A DNA stretch of 64,000 nucleotides from Hygrocybe punicea (GCA_963556145.1 OY744469.1:6110767-6174766), one strand, 5' to 3'. Positions 46,581 to 58,036 are shown, counted from the first letter of the stretch. Notes: a model not told the origin generated them from the sequence alone. Numbers and translations are program-made.

Positions 46581-48486
46581 CCGAACAAACTCTGTCGTTG
46601 TTTGGGCTCTAGCTTTGCAAGAGAGAGAGAATTTTGGTACTGTTGTTTTATGGTATCCGATAGTTGCCACGGTGAATGAAATACTTGACTTGTGTTCAAT
46701 ACGCCAGAATGTTCCTATCTCATATCCTAATTCTTTAGTAGTACGGCGCTTTGGCGCTTTAACGGTTTTCGAAGGTACTTTTGAGCAGGTTGAACTCGCA
46801 GGTTGAACTCGTTGGAGACCTTGATGGATCGAGAGGGTTCAAGGCCTTAAGGTTCTAACCAGTGTATTCCATGCAAGATCACGTAAACTCACCCTTCATA
46901 CATATATAAATTGTAATGAGCGTGGTTTGAGCTGGTGAACGGCAACAAAATTGAGCACAGTTACCATGGGCATCTCTCACCGTCCGTTGGGGAAGGAATA
47001 CCTATCTGGGAATTGTTAGACTCCATGAAAAGTTCAGACTTGGAATCAGACTGGTGACAGCGCTTCTGAGAGGCCCCCAAAAAAGGTGCGGTGCGTGCAC
47101 TGGAGCAGGTGCATTGGTGGAATTGATCAAGTCAAGTCGTCGAGCAGCTCTCCCCTCTCGGACAACTTGCCAGCGAATGAGTTGAGCCACCTCTTTTCGA
47201 TTTCTTCTCCGAGATTACGCTGTCGGTACCTCCCGGCTTTAGCGTGAAGATCTAGGAGCAGAACACCGTGATGTGCATCCAGAACCAGAGTTCCCATGAG
47301 GGGTAGATGGTGGTGCGAGGCTTGACTCCGACAGGCTGTTTTGAGCTCTTTTTCATCCCAATCTCGTCACTGTAGCTCCAAGACAATATTCTCCAGGCTG
47401 TCTTCCTCCTCCCCATCGGTGCCGTGACTTCCAAGGGAACCGTAGCATGCATCCTCCCACACTTCTTGACATGCCCGAACAGCCGCTCGGCTATTTTCGC
47501 CGCATCACACGAGCAAACGACGAGTTTAACACTCCAAATGGTCACCAGCGTTCATTCCCGAGCGAGCGACAATATCATAGACAAGGATATTGTGCTTGAT
47601 AGACTCGCGCCAATGCCGAAAGGCATCCCATGTATCAGAGTCATGTTTGACCTCGACTTTGAGAGGAAAGGGGTGCTTACTTAGAAGAAGGCAAGAAGCC
47701 GGCGCTCTGCAAAGTAGTGAAACTAGTACTGCCAACCCTGATCATGAGAATTATTCGAAATATCTGGATATGGCCGAAGCTGCTTCAGATTCCTTGTACC
47801 TAGCGTTATCGTAGAGCCGCCAGTGTAACATTTTATGATGGTTGGGTATTGTTGGAACGAACCCTAATTGCTCGCACGATATGCACTCGTCTGTGCCATG
47901 CCTGATCTGGATTCAATTCGAGCCTTCTCATTTGGGGTGGTGCAACAAGGCAGAGGAAGGCCGGGGTTTAAGCTCACCTTGGGCGTGAGCAAATATGAGG
48001 ATGATTAGAAGTCTACGATCTGGCAAACAATGGGCCGGAACCACGAAAGCCTGAGTTGCAAAATATGAACGTAACTTACCTGGGCCCTTCACCTCATCCC
48101 GAAGTCTGTGCAACTTCGAGAAGGAGTTGCATCATGATGTCTTTGAGAATATTCCAGTTGCGCCGTAATCTGTACGACATATTATTTACAGATAGCCAAT
48201 AAATATCGTGGAATTGGTATCCTGATACGCACTCATCAGACGAATGGAGACCTTGATAAAATCCAAGCGTCAATCCAAACATTGAGAATCGACGAAGACG
48301 ACGTCGGCGCAAGAAGAAAAAGACTGGTGGCTGCGGACCGCCGGACCGGCGTCAGCCCAACAGAGTATGCCCAGTAATTCCGAGTCTGCGGAGAGAGTAA
48401 TCGAGAATTTGGAGGTGGGAGCGAGCAACTATTTCATCAAGGAGCGTGAAAGTCCAGCTTCGTGATCAACAATGCCATACAGCGCT
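46581..48486. other. Unassigned region
   Basis: Several short open frames on both strands (for example minus 47252-47545 and plus 47424-47684) show no family, no consistent splice model and no repeats that I recognise. A decayed gene cannot be excluded. Confidence 0.35.
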
Positions 48487-48488
48487 TA

Positions 48489-49501
48489 CAGTCCTTTCGG
48501 AAATTCATGTCTCACGTGTTCAAGCATGGTTGAAAATCCTGGAAAAGAAAAAAAATCATTAAATCTATTCTCACATATGCAGGGCTTGGGCAAGCTCAAT
48601 TACACTCGTTATTACATCTTATAATGCCCGACATACACTCCGAGGAAGAGCTTTTCTTCCCTACCTCTGACAGCGACTCAGAGAGCAAATCATCCAACTC
48701 CTGCTCGGACGACACAAATGACAGTCGAGATAGCGGAAAAGATGAGATAAAGGTTGTCAACAGGTATGGAGTGCTAGGGCAGGGAGAGTACAAGTCAGAG
48801 AGCGAGAAGTTATCGACAATAATCACACTATGCTGGGCAGGATATGGGTTCATATTCGGAAGCTGGCCTCTCCGCAAGGGAATTTGTGACAAGAGACTCA
48901 CAACATTGAGAAAGAATTCTGCACCGTTTACGGAGCCTTCAACAACTCGGACAGCCATATAACCGTCCAAAGTTAGTGCAGGGAGGATGCTGTGCCGCAC
49001 TCCTCGATCGAAAAGTACTTGCGTGTCAATCCAAGCTCCTGCAAGTTGTCGTGGAGGGTTGTTATTGACATGGGCTTGTCGTGGTAGATCGTTAGCTGCA
49101 TTCCACTGGCCCAGGGTTTCGTCAAGGTAGAGTGTTGGTGTCTCATTAATCAGGTCTCGGATATCCTCGATAGCATCAACATTCAAGGTGCGCGGGTGGC
49201 CTCGCAACACTCCTGGTGGATCTACATGCCCGTAGGTTTCATACTTTTCAACCCATGCTCTTTGCTGGGACTCCAAGTGACAATACCTTCCATCTCCCAG
49301 CCTTGGTCCAGAAGCTGCAGGGCCCGTTGTTTCATGTCTGGGCTAATACGCCGATAGCCCATGGTCGTTTAGATACAATTGGGAGTGTGTCTGTGAGGTT
49401 AAGAGGGCGGAATAGATTTTCGATGATTTAATGATTTTTTTTCTTTTCCAGGATTTTCAACCACGCTTGAACACGTGAGACATGAATTTCCGAAAGGACT
49501 G
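48489..49501 (-). mobile_element. Tc1/mariner-type transposon, 1013 bp, inactive
   Basis: Long terminal inverted repeats of about 75 bp begin CAGTCCTTTCGGAAATTC. TA flanks both ends (48487-48488 and 49502-49503). It contains one broken transposase on the minus strand. Confidence 0.85.
48596..49362 (-). pseudogene. Tc1/mariner (IS630-like) transposase, frameshifted and deleted
   Basis: The ATG at 49362 gives MGYRRISPDMKQRALQLLDQ, the usual start of basidiomycete IS630/Tc1-like transposases. A frameshift near 49285 moves the homology into a second frame. That frame reads KYETYGHVDPP and then LRGHPRTLNVDAIEDIRDL (helix-turn-helix), and later LPALTLDGYMAVRVVEGSV and MNPYPAQHSVIIVDN of the DDE domain. 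Part of the region between, including the first catalytic Asp segment, is missing, and the end is unrelated. It cannot encode an active enzyme. Confidence 0.8.
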
Positions 49502-49658
49502 TAATCAAATAAATAAAATTTTAAGATACTCAAATTTAATACCAGGGGTTAGGTCAGAACTTAGACCTGACCTGCTCGACAACTGCCATGTTTCTAGCAG
49601 CTGAGTTAGAACCAGTTGCCGAGCCATGACCCAAAATCATTTTTGCTGATGCCCATTC

Positions 49659-50380
49659 ATGGATCCAACTGAATTTGATAATTCCGAGTCCAAGCAATTG
49701 AACTCAAGGCTTCTTTCTCCTCGACTCCATTCCTCTTCGCGTCCACGGCATCATGTAACTCTTCCATCAATACGACAATTGCACCCTTACATGCCACCCG
49801 CTCTATTACTACGTGACCAAGCTATTCAAGCTATTGAACGCCGCAGCCCGGACGAGCTCTCAACCAATGAGGGCAGTAGCCATGCAGAACAAGAACCCCT
49901 TAACAACATGATTCTCAGCCGTCGACGGCGCGAGAATCTCAGCTGCACAGGTTCGTGTCATTTTCTTACATCACTGCTTTTGCCGAGGCTGGATCCATTC
50001 TTAATTTGACCACATTTGCCTCTAGAATGCCGGAGGCGTAAGATAAAATGCGACAGGTTGGTAATGGAACACGCCGCATCATGTCAAACATAAATTGAGA
50101 CTCTTCACCTTCAGGATCCAACCTTGTTCTCCATGCTCGAGTCGCGGAGAGCAATACAAGTGCGAATGGAAATGCGGCGCACCCTCGTACGTCTTTTCTC
50201 CCCGTGGCTACTACCAGTGCTAACGGACGGTTTTATTGGAGTAGGGAGAAGAATTTGGGAAGGGATGTGGACAACCTCAAGTCGCAGTATCATGAGCTGA
50301 CGGGTGAAGTTGAGACATTAAGGGACAAAATTGAGACGCTAAGGGACAAAGTTGAGAAACTAGAGGCACTGTTAACCTAG
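49659..50380 (+). CDS. Small Zn2Cys6 transcription regulator with coiled coil
   Basis: Four exons: 49659-49950, 50026-50056, 50115-50186, 50245-50380. Introns are 75, 58 and 58 nt. The product is 176 residues. Splicing assembles a complete Zn2Cys6 cluster, with C96, C99, C106, C112, C115 and C124 in the pattern CTECRRRKIKC...CSPC...C. A basic RRRREN lies before it and a heptad-rich coiled coil (NLKSQYHELTGEVETLRDKI) after it for dimerisation. This is the standard fungal binuclear-cluster DNA-binding unit, but without the usual large middle-homology region, so it is a minimal regulator. No cysteine sits on a splice junction, yet the cluster needs all three splices. The dead Tc1/mariner ends about 155 bp upstream. 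Confidence 0.8.
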
Positions 50381-50937
50381 GGCTCTCATGGTGGAAAAAG
50401 GCGCAATATTATTGTACTTCTATAGTGGCGCACATATAAATCAATTTTTTGCAAGTACACAATGATGGCAACTAAGCATGCCAGTGGCATAGCTATATTC
50501 TAACTTGCTAGACAAACCATTGAGATTGGTCAGTAAGGCAACTCACATGGTGTAAGGCGACGGCATAACAAAATGTGCTTGCTCATCACTAACAAGACCC
50601 ATTCCAAAGACCAGCACAGACATCCAAGGCTTTATTCTCGTTGACTATGACTTATGGTGGTTCTTTGCGGTTCGTTGCGCAAGGGTCTTGGCAACAAGAC
50701 AACGTTAACTGCGGTGTTTCCAGGCATCGGGAAAATGGTCCTCAAGCTGACTTGCAATGCCTGACAGGTAGTTGTCAACAGAAGAGGGTGAGTGGACATG
50801 AAGACAACAAAGTAGTAAATTTATTTTTTAAACTCGAGTAACTATCATCAACGAAGGTTCCGTTCGTTGTATAACTTATTTGCGGAAAAGCTGCACAGTC
50901 TCACTGCAAAGCGTCGCCCTAAACATCAGAGATCTCG
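50381..50937. other. Non-coding stretch
   Basis: No supported gene or repeat is seen between the Zn2Cys6 gene and the tiny secreted protein gene. Confidence 0.35.
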
Positions 50938-51260
50938 TCACATTATCACACAACCATTTGTGGGCTGATCGCGCACCTGAATACCCCCCATTGGCGAAAA
51001 GATAACATTAATCCCCTCCACGTTCGAACAGAGCGTGCGAAGATAAGTTTCTGGAACGGTGAACATCTGTGCGGTGCGGACTTCGACGTTGTTCTCGATG
51101 GAAGAACCTGAGCCTGACCAGGGTGAAAGGGTAAAGGTAAGACATCTGAGAGTCGCTTGTAACATGGTCGAAAAGACGTACCGCCTGTAACAGGTGCAGG
51201 TGTAGAAGCCACACCAAGGGCCATGGCGATCAGAACTAGGGGAAGGGAATGAGACATCAT
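50938..51260 (-). CDS. Tiny secreted protein, paralogue 1 (84 aa)
   Basis: Exons complement(50938..51113, 51182..51260), with a 68-nt phase-1 intron. A signal peptide (MMSHSLPLVLIAMALGVAS) is followed by TPAPV and a short mature domain of about 60 residues. Two cysteines sit in the motifs LCSNVEGI and C-V-I-M at the very C-terminus. The family is unknown. The intron position, 79-nt first exon and sequence match the paralogue at 52432-52745, which is strong evidence that both are real genes. Likely secreted and possibly held by one disulfide. Confidence 0.72.
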
Positions 51261-51355
51261 GGCGGATTGGACTCGGATGTGTGGTATTCTTGAAATGCCT
51301 TAGATGTGCAGGGGACGTGGCAATGCTAACGACTGAGCAAGAACACAACGCCGTC

Positions 51356-51362
51356 TTTTATA
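51356..51362 (-). promoter_or_regulatory. TATA box of paralogue 1
   Basis: TATAAAA on the minus strand, about 96 bp before the ATG. It lies in a context (TCATATAA) conserved upstream of paralogue 2. Confidence 0.5.
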
Positions 51363-52341
51363 TGACCACCCCACCAGTCATAACCATGTTCGGGCGATTG
51401 AGACGGATAATCGGAAGTGGGAGGAGATGTCGGTTATGCAACAATGGCATGCTGAACTTGAGTGATAGATCTACGTCCATAAAGGAGGTAGTTGTAAGAA
51501 CAGCCCTTGTACCCCCTACTTCAAACGCGTATTAAGGCATCGGGCATCAAGGAGAGTAGACGATTTGTGCCCTGAGGCTTCGTTGTGCGTTTGTCAAAGA
51601 AATTTTGAGCGTTGTATTTTGAATAGTCATGATGCACATAACCTTGGAGAAGCCTGAGTTTATTGGGTATATAAGCGTACCCGGTGGGTGTTCAAGTGGA
51701 ACGCGAAGCATTAATAGCTCACTCAGGTGGAGGCTTGAAGCTTGTACAAGTTGAACTTGAAGATGAAGAAAAAAGTTGAGCTGTGACAAAACAAACTCGA
51801 CTCGGAGTTTTGCCCCTCACAGGACCTACCAGCTGGTCAATCATCTCCAGGCTGCTAGCTCGCCCCGCTAGAGTTTGCACCAGCACCAGTCTAACCGAAC
51901 ACCGCCCCATTGCGTATCAAACGTCAAGTGAGCTGGTATTGATGGTTCAAGAACATCACGAAGATCTTATCCAAGTTGGAACTGTCTGAAATCTCTTACG
52001 TTACCTAGGGAGGGCAAGTCGGATCAGAACCAGCGAAATTATCGGTGCGTCCATACTATATGTATCAAAAGGGCGGTGTTGAAGTGCTCTAATCCTGCGT
52101 GAAAGGCACATGAAAAAGCGACCTCGCATAGAGAACGCGGCAAACATTGTCTGCTCTCCTTGCAGCCCGGTGCGTTGCTCCGCGGTTTAGGATATGGCTG
52201 TGAAACTGCTTCTGCATTTGCAGCATAATCACTTACCTGCCTTGCTCCTGTTGGAAGTTCAGCTGCAGTCACCGCTATCCCCCTGCATCGCCGACACTGT
52301 CTTGTTCGCCCGAACATGGCTATTATGGACAATGTTGCTCA
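51363..52341. other. Shared upstream region between the two divergent paralogues
   Basis: Both ends of this region carry related promoter sequence in inverted orientation, including ACCATGTTCGGGCGA near 51382 and its inverse near 52306. The middle (about 51540-52030) shows no gene that I can support. Confidence 0.45.
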
Positions 52342-52348
52342 TATAAGA
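52342..52348 (+). promoter_or_regulatory. TATA box of paralogue 2
   Basis: TATAAGA in the same TCATATAA context, about 90 bp before the ATG at 52432. Confidence 0.5.
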
Positions 52349-52431
52349 GAGTCGTCAGCGTTGCAACTTCTCCTACTAGTACACATACGCTACTCAATTA
52401 CCAAGACCTTCTGAGCATCACACCATACATA

Positions 52432-52745
52432 ATGATTTCCGGCACGGTTCCTTTGATTCTCACCGCTATGGCCCTTGGTGTGGCTTCTACACCTGCACCT
52501 GTTGCGAGTGGTACGTCTTTTTGACCATGTAGTGACACAGATTTCTGATCCTTTCTCTTACCCCTTGGTCAGCGTATGAATCTTCGATCGAGACCAACAC
52601 CTTGGTCAACGCACAGGTGTACGAAGTTCCCGAAAACTATCTCCGCGTCCTCTGTTCTAACGTGGAGGGGATCACCGTCGCGTTTCCACCGATGGAAGAC
52701 ATTCAGCCACGTCGGAATGGGTCTCCGGATTGCGTGGTAATGTGA
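52432..52745 (+). CDS. Tiny secreted protein, paralogue 2 (83 aa)
   Basis: Exons 52432-52510 and 52573-52745, with a 62-nt phase-1 intron at the same place as in paralogue 1. The signal peptide (MISGTVPLILTAMALGVAS) and TPAPV are nearly shared with paralogue 1. The mature part keeps LCSNVEGI and the C-terminal C-V-V-M, while the rest is clearly diverged (for example VAFPPMEDIQPRR against VIFSPMGGIQVRD). Function unknown, predicted secreted. The mature domain looks more diverged than the signal peptide. Confidence 0.72.
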
Positions 52746-53533
52746 AGAGACCTCTCGCGTTCGGGGTGACACCTTGCAGCTGGGGAGATCTACGTTGCGC
52801 AGTCTGTCTTCCTGTCAAAAAATATTTCTCATTACTGTAGTGTTGGCACCTTGTAACTTATTGGAATTCGGTCATATTTATTCCCTCCGGATCCACATGA
52901 CGACTTCATCGTATCGCCAGACATGCTTCAATCGCATATCCGTACTCCCACAAAATCAGCTGTAGTTATCATACTGGTTCGACTCAACATTGCTCATCAA
53001 ACTTGATCTCCTTTCACAAAGCAGTTTGCGCATTCGAGTTAGTTGCCAGGATTTCAACATCCTTAATCCCGTTGGACTGGATTCACCAATTCAAAGCTCA
53101 AAGGATGTCCTAGCGCTTGAGTTCCATCACTCGCTCTCGCATTTGACCAGCGCTTTTCAGGAGAATCGTGGTGGATATGGATTATACGGTGATGGAATAG
53201 TGGTCCTCTAGACAAGTAAAAAGTCTAATGTCGACGTGAAAGATATGAGAAGATAGAATATGACAGACAAGAAAATAAGGCATGATAAGCCGCTCCAGGA
53301 CCTGGAAGATGAGTTCTTGGATGTGCCAAATTGCCAATGCCGACTTTGGGTGCTTGGAGGAATGTATGCTCTGGGTACCTTCTTCATCTCATACTCGGAT
53401 ATTGGAAGGCAAGAAAGATGATGAAGACGATCCCCACTGAACAAACGGATAAGGAAAAGGCAAACCTTATATTTCATTGCACCTGGGATTAAGCAGAATG
53501 AGGATGACTTTGACGAAGAAACGCAAGGATTGA
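52746..53533. other. Non-coding stretch
   Basis: Short open frames only. No recognisable gene, repeat or RNA. Confidence 0.35.
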
Positions 53534-54330
53534 CTACTGACCCAATGAGAACTTGAAATATCTTGTGATGTTGTCGATATACCACTCAGTCTGCGTAATG
53601 TCAGCATTATAATCGCCAATCGGTTGGCTAATGTACTTACGATGAGTGACAGTAGCAGATCATGAACAATTACTCCAACCACACCCCCAAACAAAACACC
53701 CCCCTGCCAGAAAAGGTCCCAAACTTTGCTAAGTGGACTCCTGGGATAATAGACGAGAACAATGAGGGAAACCAAGTGAGGCCATATAAATAGGAGCATG
53801 AAGAGAAAACGGTGAAACGTTGAAAAGACCCAAAGGGTAACAATTTTACCACCCCGAAAGATCACAGGAGAGAGGTCTATGTGGAAGAAAGGATGCCAAA
53901 ATTGCCGTGATCATGATGAGCTTTCAGCCCAACCGAGGCATAAATATCTGCATCAAGATATGTGTAAGATGAATGTTATGGTTATGAACCAAATTGTGCC
54001 ACACATTATGCCAAAGACTCCTCCAATGACCAAGTCAATCTTGTTGAGCGGCGCTGACACTCCTTTCACGGACAAAGCAGTCTTTACCAGACCTGCGATT
54101 GCGAGTAACAGTCCAAGAAGACGATGAGGTCTAAAGACTATGTCAATGAGTAAGGAAGGACCAGCTCAAGAAAAGTTACACACATAGCCGTAGTTTGCAG
54201 TCGGTCCATTGTTCCCCAAGACCACGAAGGTACTTGGTCCACGATATCAGGACCCAGGCGTCAGGGAAAGCAATACGGTAGACTTCAGCGAGTCGCAAAA
54301 GCTCAACTTGAAAACGGTGGCTTTATGCAT
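53534..54330 (-). pseudogene. Multi-membrane-span protein gene with three in-frame TGA codons
   Basis: Exons complement(53534..53590, 53641..54130, 54182..54330), with introns of 50 and 51 nt. The 231-codon frame has about four hydrophobic spans: LLGLLLAIAGLV, IDLVIGGVFGIMCGTIWF, WVFSTFHRFLFMLLFIWPHL and GGVLFGGVVGVIVHD. The family is not recognised. The frame is otherwise continuous through both splices but contains TGA at 54247-54249, 53953-53955 and 53911-53913, each of which could be a mutated CGA. There is no sign of TE ends around it, so it looks like a host gene in decay. Confidence 0.55.
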
Positions 54331-54728
54331 GTTGTCGTTGTTAGGGGTCGGAATCGGACAACGCAGCCAATGTTACAGCCATTTGCGGAACTGAAGGCGC
54401 GACGTGAAAATTTTCAATTGTGGTCATTTTTTGTTTCGTTACTCCATCAGCAAAACCCGGTTCCGCTACCAAGCCATATATAGCAATTCCATAGATGTCA
54501 TAGCACCCATAGCAGCCATAGCAAGGTCTTATAATTTACAGCACTACCTAGCTTTGCACGCTCCTATGAATTACTACATAGTTTGGCTGGCCTCTATAGA
54601 GTACTTTATAGATGGCCCAGAATGTACTGGAATCCCTGCCATACCACTGCTGATTCATTGATACTTTCTCACATTCAGCAATGTTGAAAACTCAAAAAGG
54701 TAATAGATTTGTATAGCGACAACAGATA

Positions 54729-55538
54729 CTATAGCATCGTATTGAGCGCCGAAACAGTAACAACCTTCCACCCCATATGATCGTGACTTCCCTGCCTGCT
54801 CGCATGCCGGGAACTCTGCGTGCTCCCCCCAACCGGGACACCGCTCTTTCCCCCACTCAGACAGTCGTGCAATCCGCTCGCAAGCAGGGCAAGCCCGTGA
54901 GCGCCATGTTCGCTCGAATGCTGATAATGGTACTGCAATCCGTTCATATTCTTGTACCGTCGCTGACAGTCACCTACGCCGCAAGCAAATGGGCGCAACC
55001 GGCATTCCGCCTCGCGCGCCACCTCTCGCAGCTCGTGCTCTGTGAACCCAGTCGCATCCACGTTCCCTTCCGTACCGTCACTGTGCCCACTGGCAGCGGG
55101 TAATTACGGTAAAATGGGGCCGTTCGCTTGCTTGTAGCTCTTGCTGCAGTTCGGCTTAGGGCAGCGGAAAGGCTTGTTCAGGAGGACACAGGACGAGACA
55201 GCGTGGTGCTTGCCCGCGAAGTCCCAGATGGCGGATGTGCATGTGTGCGTGTTTGCATCTTGGGTGGAAGAGTGGGCTGCAGGAGAGGGCACGCGGGACG
55301 TCATCGGCATGCTCACAGGCATCAAACCTGTGCTAGAGAAGAGCAGCGCTGGGGGGATGCAACCCGTGTATTGGCTTGTCGGATCACTCCCGCCCTGGAG
55401 TTTTACGGCAACCGCCTGAGTATGCGGGTGGCCCTGGCCCTGTGCTGGTGGCTCCTCCGGAATGCTCGCAGGAGGACTCGGGACGGTGCCAGGCATACTA
55501 CTCGAGTAATCCGAGTACCCGGCAGTAAAAAAAAGCAA
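54729..55538 (-). pseudogene. C2H2 zinc-finger gene fragment (SFP1-like)
   Basis: The frame has no ATG at its start and is interrupted by TAA at 55104-55106. Upstream of the stop it has KPFRCPKPNCSKSYKQANG, the first half of a C2H2 finger whose His half is gone. Downstream it has ELREVAREAECRLRPFACGV and then CQRRYKNMNGLQYHYQHS, a complete finger of the type found in fungal SFP1-like regulators. The intact parent would be a DNA-binding transcription regulator. Here the missing start, the lost half-finger and the stop indicate a captured or decayed fragment. Confidence 0.65.
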
Positions 55539-55545
55539 AGCCTCC

Positions 55546-56726
55546 TCACCTTAACCAAATACGACCCCCACCACTCTTCTCCCGCACGAGCTCCCATTCC
55601 CTCCACATCTCGGATCCACCAAAACAGTCCAACAAGACCTGCCCCCCCTCTCTCGTGCCCTCACCCTCCAATATCCATTCCCCCATCCATCCCACGCCCA
55701 ACCCGGCCTCACGGCGATACCTGTACACCTGCCTGGTCCACACGTACTTTTTCACCAACGCATACCTGGTGGAGGAGTTTGGACTGTAGATTTTTGTTGA
55801 GGCGTGTGCAAGGGTTAGCCGGGGGACACCGCTGCCGCTGCCGCCGCACTGGTAGGCGGCAGGAATGCGAAGGGTGTATCGCGGGTTCACGGATAACAGG
55901 AGAACGTGGGCATAGTAGAATGGAGAGGGGAGTGTCAACGGTTCTTCGAAGGGAGGTGGTTTGGGTGGGGAGAATGGCACGAGGCCGTACCTGTTGAAGA
56001 CGAGCCACCGTCTCCACCACCCGTGTTGTTGTTGCTGTTGCTGGCACGTCTTCCACTGTCCTGGCTTGGTCAGATTGTCGGAGGACTGAGAGGAAGGGGG
56101 TGGGAGAAATCCGAGGTTGCAGATGAGGTCCCCGGTGGAAAGGTGTCCCACAGACCGGCGTCCAGGAGCTGCTCCTCGCACTCTAAGATGGCGTGCTCGG
56201 TGAGCTCCGAGCATGGGATGAACACGCGGAGGACGGGTGCGCGGTTACGAGATGTTGCCATTTGCAAGTCGTGCGGTGAAGATCGTAGGGATGGTGCGGA
56301 CTGGCTGCGCGTGATTAGCGAGCCAGTGTTGTTGTTGTTGTTGTAAGGGAAGAAGGGTGGGGAGCTGAGCGAGGAATCGCTGGAGAGGCGGGATAATGTG
56401 AATCTCCGGCATGGAAGCGGAAGGGATTTGGAAAAGTCATCGTCTGAGGTTGATCCAGAGCTTTGCAAGGTGCGTCGCCAACTGCTTGCATAAACTTTGA
56501 GGGCTCGCAGATCCGCCGAGGGTGGGGGAGGGGGGAGGACTGGGTCATTGTTGCAGAATATGGACAGTCTCCTGCGGACACCTTTAGAGAGGGGTAGAGC
56601 GTGGAAGAGGGAGAGAAAGTAGGATTTGGACCCAAGTTTATAGCAAAGGTCTAAAACGGTGGGGAAAGGTAAAGTGGGGGCAACATCGCGAAATAAAACG
56701 GAAAAAAAGTGAACTGTGCCAAACAT
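55546..56726 (-). pseudogene. Conserved-looking fungal protein fragment with one frameshift
   Basis: Two overlapping frames share one protein. The upstream frame runs from about 56726 (SKSYFLSLFHALPLSKGVRR to [20 protein letters not shown]). The downstream frame continues with [31 protein letters not shown] and ends [13 protein letters not shown] at 55546. The switch is at about 56146, where one base appears to be missing. CAG and AAC/TTG microsatellites encode short Gln and Asn runs. Function not recognised. The single frameshift could be a sequencing error, but the position inside an inverted-repeat unit next to another damaged gene argues for a pseudogene. Confidence 0.55.
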
Positions 56727-56963
56727 GAACAAAGATAGGACTTACAAGAATTTCGTGAACTCGAATGTGAGATGTATTGAGCCTAGGATTTGGAGACCTG
56801 TGTAGTATCAGTGTGATTTTTAGAGGAATATGTAGTGGGCACACAGAGCTGCATAGTGCTATCAAGTGCTATGTAATCAAAGGTTTGCTATGGCTGCTAT
56901 GACTTTGCTATGCCTACTATGGAATTTGGGCAAATGCTATGGCCCGAACCGGGTTTTGCTGAT

Positions 56964-57751
56964 GTCAGAATCGCTGCAGCTCCCCCAGTAGGGCTCAGAT
57001 TGTAGTAAAAACTAGCCCATTCAATCCGCAATCTGAAGACGGAGGGCATGGCATACTCGGCATCAGGAAATTGAACATGAAATGAGAAAGTCTTATAAGA
57101 CCTGATCTGATACATCATAAGTAACATCCAGTATCACTATGATGACAGCCAGGTCAACTCAGATAATTTATGGTTACCTAGATGAAAATACATCACATCA
57201 AGCATATTGATGTCAATGTAGTATCAGTTGCCAACAATGTCTTGACCACTAATTCTGGTATTCATTGGTAACCAATGATATTAGAATATCTGTTATTGAG
57301 TAATAGGAGGGGAAAAAATTCTGCCTTTTAACCATTGTCTTTCTCATTCACTTATCTTATATAATGGTCTCATGTTAAATCTTCTTGGAATTTATCTGAT
57401 GTTATCTCAAGGTCTTAGAATTAATTTTATCTAATCTTATCTCAAGGTCTTGGAAGTTTATCTTATCTCACTTATTGTCTTATTGTCCAATTTGAATGCT
57501 CAATATAAGTGTAAGGATGAAAAATTGAGACATGAACAAGATTTTGTATTTTGTTCAACCCACAGGTGTGCAGCCAAATAGTGCCAACATATGTGTACAT
57601 ATTTATACAGACTCCAGGTACAAGAAAGATAGTTACTTGCCAATGGAATGCCAAATCTTAACAGTGTGACCATGCATAGATTTTAATATATCACCACATA
57701 CAAAATGATTCCAGTCTTGCAATACCTCTGAGAAGAATTCACCATCTTAAC
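56964..57751. other. AT-rich non-coding stretch
   Basis: Contains short repeated TTATCTTATCTCAAGGTCTT-like pieces at about 57350-57480. No gene seen. Confidence 0.4.
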
Positions 57752-58036
57752 ATCAGAATTACATGACATGATCTTAGAATATCAATGTGATAGCTACAGG
57801 AATAGTGTGACAATATTGTTATCAGAATTACATGACATGATCTTAAAATATCAATGTGATAGCTACAGGAATAGTGTGACAATATTGTTATCAGAATTAC
57901 ATGACATGATCTTAAAATATCAATGTGATAGCTACAGGAATAGTGTGACAATATTGTTATCAGAATTACATGACTTGATCTTAAAATATCAATGTGATAG
58001 CTACAGGAATAGTATGACAATATTGTTATCAGAGTT
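57752..58036. repeat. 69-bp tandem repeat, four copies
   Basis: Four almost identical 69-bp units (ATCAGAATTACATGACATGA ... AATATTGTT) and a partial fifth. 69 is a multiple of 3, so open frames appear on both strands, but the peptides are repeat artefacts. There are no spacers, so it is not a CRISPR-like array. Confidence 0.9.

Larger units (their letters stand above)
54446..56963. mobile_element. Inverted-repeat-bounded unit carrying gene fragments (Pack-type candidate)
   Basis: About 80-bp inverted repeats bound the unit: the left end reads ATCAGCAAAACCCGGTTC from 54446 and the right end is its inverse, ending at 56963. Both continue with CATAGC-type short repeats (CATAGCAGCCATAGCAA on both sides). 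I find no convincing target duplication. No transposase is present. Two host-like coding fragments lie inside in the same orientation. Confidence 0.6.

Noticed and set aside
47252..47684. Possible gene on either strand
   Set aside because: Short frames without start context, splice model or recognisable domain; left as unassigned.
52039..52332. 97-codon frame on the minus strand
   Set aside because: Overlaps the conserved promoter of the secreted paralogue 2, including its upstream motif; probably chance.
55128..55997. 289-codon frame on the plus strand
   Set aside because: Opposite to the two gene fragments whose conserved motifs are clearly on the minus strand.
57752..58036. Possible CRISPR-like array
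   Set aside because: Units are directly tandem with no unique spacers, and the genome is eukaryotic.
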